Below, in pieces: positions 14,105 to 15,267 of a stretch of DNA of 15,267 bases. The position numbers and the translations under genes are program-made. Numbering within the stretch: position 1 is the stretch's first letter; each line of letters opens with the position of its first letter. Source of the DNA: an uncultured Clostridia bacterium (lineage in GTDB: Bacteria; Bacillota; Clostridia; Oscillospirales; Oscillospiraceae). Below the pieces are notes generated by a model. It made no database searches, was not told where the DNA came from, and was given only the letters and a program-made list of their open reading frames with translations. The stretch spans positions 1 through 15,267 of the forward strand of contig CAMWTG010000030.1 of NCBI GenBank assembly GCA_947177115.1, in the 5' to 3' direction.

Positions 14105-15267
14105 ATGAGTGAGCTGACCATTCGCAGAAACAGGGGATTTGCCGTACCCACCTATCCGGGAACGGGCAAAACGGAAAAGCAGGCTGGCGCCGGTCAGAGC
14201 CAGAAGACATCCCGCCCCACGGGATTCACTGTCTCGGAAACCCTGCGGCAGCTGATGACCCGAGTCAGTCAGGCGGAGAACCAGTCCCGGGAGAGCCGCC
14301 GTACCCTTCAGACGGGGGAGGCGGCGCTGGCGGAGGTCCAGGAGAGGCTGGGGCGCATGGCGGAGCTGGCCAAGGAGGCCGCCAGCGGCGGTGAGCCGGA
14401 CCGGGCCGCGCTGCAGGCCGAGCTGGAGAAGCTGCGGGATGAGATCGACCGGATGGTAGGCGAGGCCATGGCCGGCGATGTGCCCCTGTTTTTGGATGAG
14501 GACATGGGCGTGGAGGACGGCGGGGCGGCTTTGTTGTACGCGCTTATGGAGGAGGCGTCCGCCAAGGAGGAAAACGCCCTGCCCGGCTGGCTCCTGGAGG
14601 GCATCACCCAGGGGGACGTTACGCCGGAGCAGCTGCTGGATGCCCTGGGGCTGGACAAAAGCGCCAGCGGCGCGGAGCTGCTGGCCGCCATGATTGGCCG
14701 CCCTCTGGAAGGAGACGCCGCCGCAAGCTATCTGGCCGCCCTGTATCTGGGGGCGGTGATCGCCGGCGGAGGCTCGGAGTCCATCGATCCGGAGCAGGCC
14801 CTGGAAGGGCTGCGGCAGTTGATGGAAAAAATTGCGGACGGCTTCTCGCCAGATGAGGCCATTGAGCTGCTGACAAACGGCGAATTTACCAGTCTGGAAG
14901 ATTTTCAGAGCCAGTTCACCGGCGGTACGGCCCCGGGGCTGCAGGATTTCCTGGTGGAACTGCTGCTGTCTGAGGGCGGCTCCCTGCTTCAGACCGGTCC
15001 CTCGCTTCTGGACTATCTGGCAGGGCTTGAGGGGGCGAATCTGGATCTGCTGATGGGGCTGCTGACCAATCTGGAGAGCGCCGGGGCCGGGCCGGAGGCC
15101 GCTCCGGCGGAATATCCGGCCGGAGCGGAGGAGGTTGCCGGGCGCGCCAGTGTTCTGCAAATGGGGAACGTACAGGTGCTGGGCCGGGACCTCTCCGGGG
15201 TGTCCTTTGATGCCGCCGCGGGGCTGCTGACCATCGGCGGTACAGCGGATGTGACCGTCCAGGGGAC
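14105..15267 (+). CDS. Flagellin-D1-like protein, 3' end beyond the window
   Basis: An open frame from ATG 14105 to the window end (387 codons, no stop). AGGAGG (14091-14096) lies eight bases upstream. Residues 40-117 resemble the helical D1 part of flagellin: GFTVSETLRQLMTRVSQAEN corresponds to GLAISEKMR-x-QI-x-GL-x-QAS-x-N, and TLQTGEAALAEVQERLGRM followed by AELAKEAASGGEPDR to the QTAEGALNE...LQRMRELAVQAANG region, ending in LEKLRDEIDRM. The normal flagellin start (MRINHNISALN) is absent; instead there is a polar, basic 39-residue leader with no signal peptide. Residues about 118-345 are acidic, Leu/Gly-rich helical segments, and from about 355 a beta-repeat-like part begins (VQVLGRDLSGVSFDAAAGLL). 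No flagellar genes are visible nearby. It could be a large surface or exported protein using a flagellin-like export or assembly signal; the function is unknown. Confidence 0.7.
   Translation, partial: MSELTIRRNRGFAVPTYPGTGKTEKQAGAGQSQKTSRPTGFTVSETLRQLMTRVSQAENQSRESRRTLQTGEAALAEVQERLGRMAELAKEAASGGEPDRAALQAELEKLRDEIDRMVGEAMAGDVPLFLDEDMGVEDGGAALLYALMEEASAKEENALPGWLLEGITQGDVTPEQLLDALGLDKSASGAELLAAMIGRPLEGDAAASYLAALYLGAVIAGGGSESIDPEQALEGLRQLMEKIADGFSPDEAIELLTNGEFTSLEDFQSQFTGGTAPGLQDFLVELLLSEGGSLLQTGPSLLDYLAGLEGANLDLLMGLLTNLESAGAGPEAAPAEYPAGAEEVAGRASVLQMGNVQVLGRDLSGVSFDAAAGLLTIGGTADVTVQG

Noticed and set aside
14057..15160. A 367-codon open frame on the minus strand
   Set aside because: The + strand frame from 14105 has an ideal ribosome binding site and a recognisable helical domain; the minus frame is Gln/Leu/Arg-rich with no motif.
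1..15267. CRISPR arrays, tRNA/rRNA genes, transposase genes
   Set aside because: No regularly spaced repeats, no tRNA cloverleaf or rRNA sequence, and no transposase or integrase motif was seen.

Overview
The window looks like chromosomal DNA from a GC-rich, gut-type member of the Clostridia, most likely Oscillospiraceae (Flavonifractor/Oscillibacter-like). This is inferred from strong AAGGAGG ribosome binding sites, near-consensus sigma-A promoters, SLH surface anchoring, a DUF4250 gene, a B12-riboswitch ECF cassette and a mucinase-type M60 peptidase. No database search was possible.

Layout. 1-1010: a DUF4250 gene interrupted by an in-frame TAG, then a cupin and a HIT-family hydrolase on the + strand, closed by a strong hairpin. 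1007-1542: a minus-strand operon of an XRE repressor and a small zinc-ribbon protein whose ends overlap. 1543-1860: divergent control region with an operator-like palindrome, a folded GC-rich stretch and a TTGACA/TAGAAT promoter. 1861-5016: a large soluble hybrid histidine kinase (degenerate receiver, three PAS-type regions, HisKA, HATPase, two receivers) with an intrinsic terminator. 5074-5314: a palindrome-dense, A+T-richer intergenic region. 5315-6128: a two-TM small protein and an unknown, perhaps PH-like, protein. 6129-6454: non-coding, with several hairpins.

6455-12495 (minus strand) is the most striking part: a 1638-residue secreted M60/gluzincin metallopeptidase with dockerin-like, FN3 and discoidin-like modules, followed after 2 nt by a secreted protein with a possible cohesin-like domain and three SLH repeats. 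I infer that the SLH protein holds the peptidase on the cell wall, possibly by a cohesin-dockerin contact.

12624-13901: a perfect-spacing sigma-A promoter, a cobalamin riboswitch with an intrinsic terminator, a membrane-anchored DUF4430 (transcobalamin-like) protein and an ECF transporter S component overlapping it: a B12-regulated corrinoid-uptake cassette without its own EcfA/EcfT here. 13925-13979 is a perfect 23-bp hairpin.

14105-end: an open-ended gene whose residues 40-117 resemble the helical D1 region of flagellin but which lacks the normal flagellin N-terminus. It is preceded by a sigma-28/sigma-D-like promoter. With the missing 3' end this is the best candidate for something undescribed.
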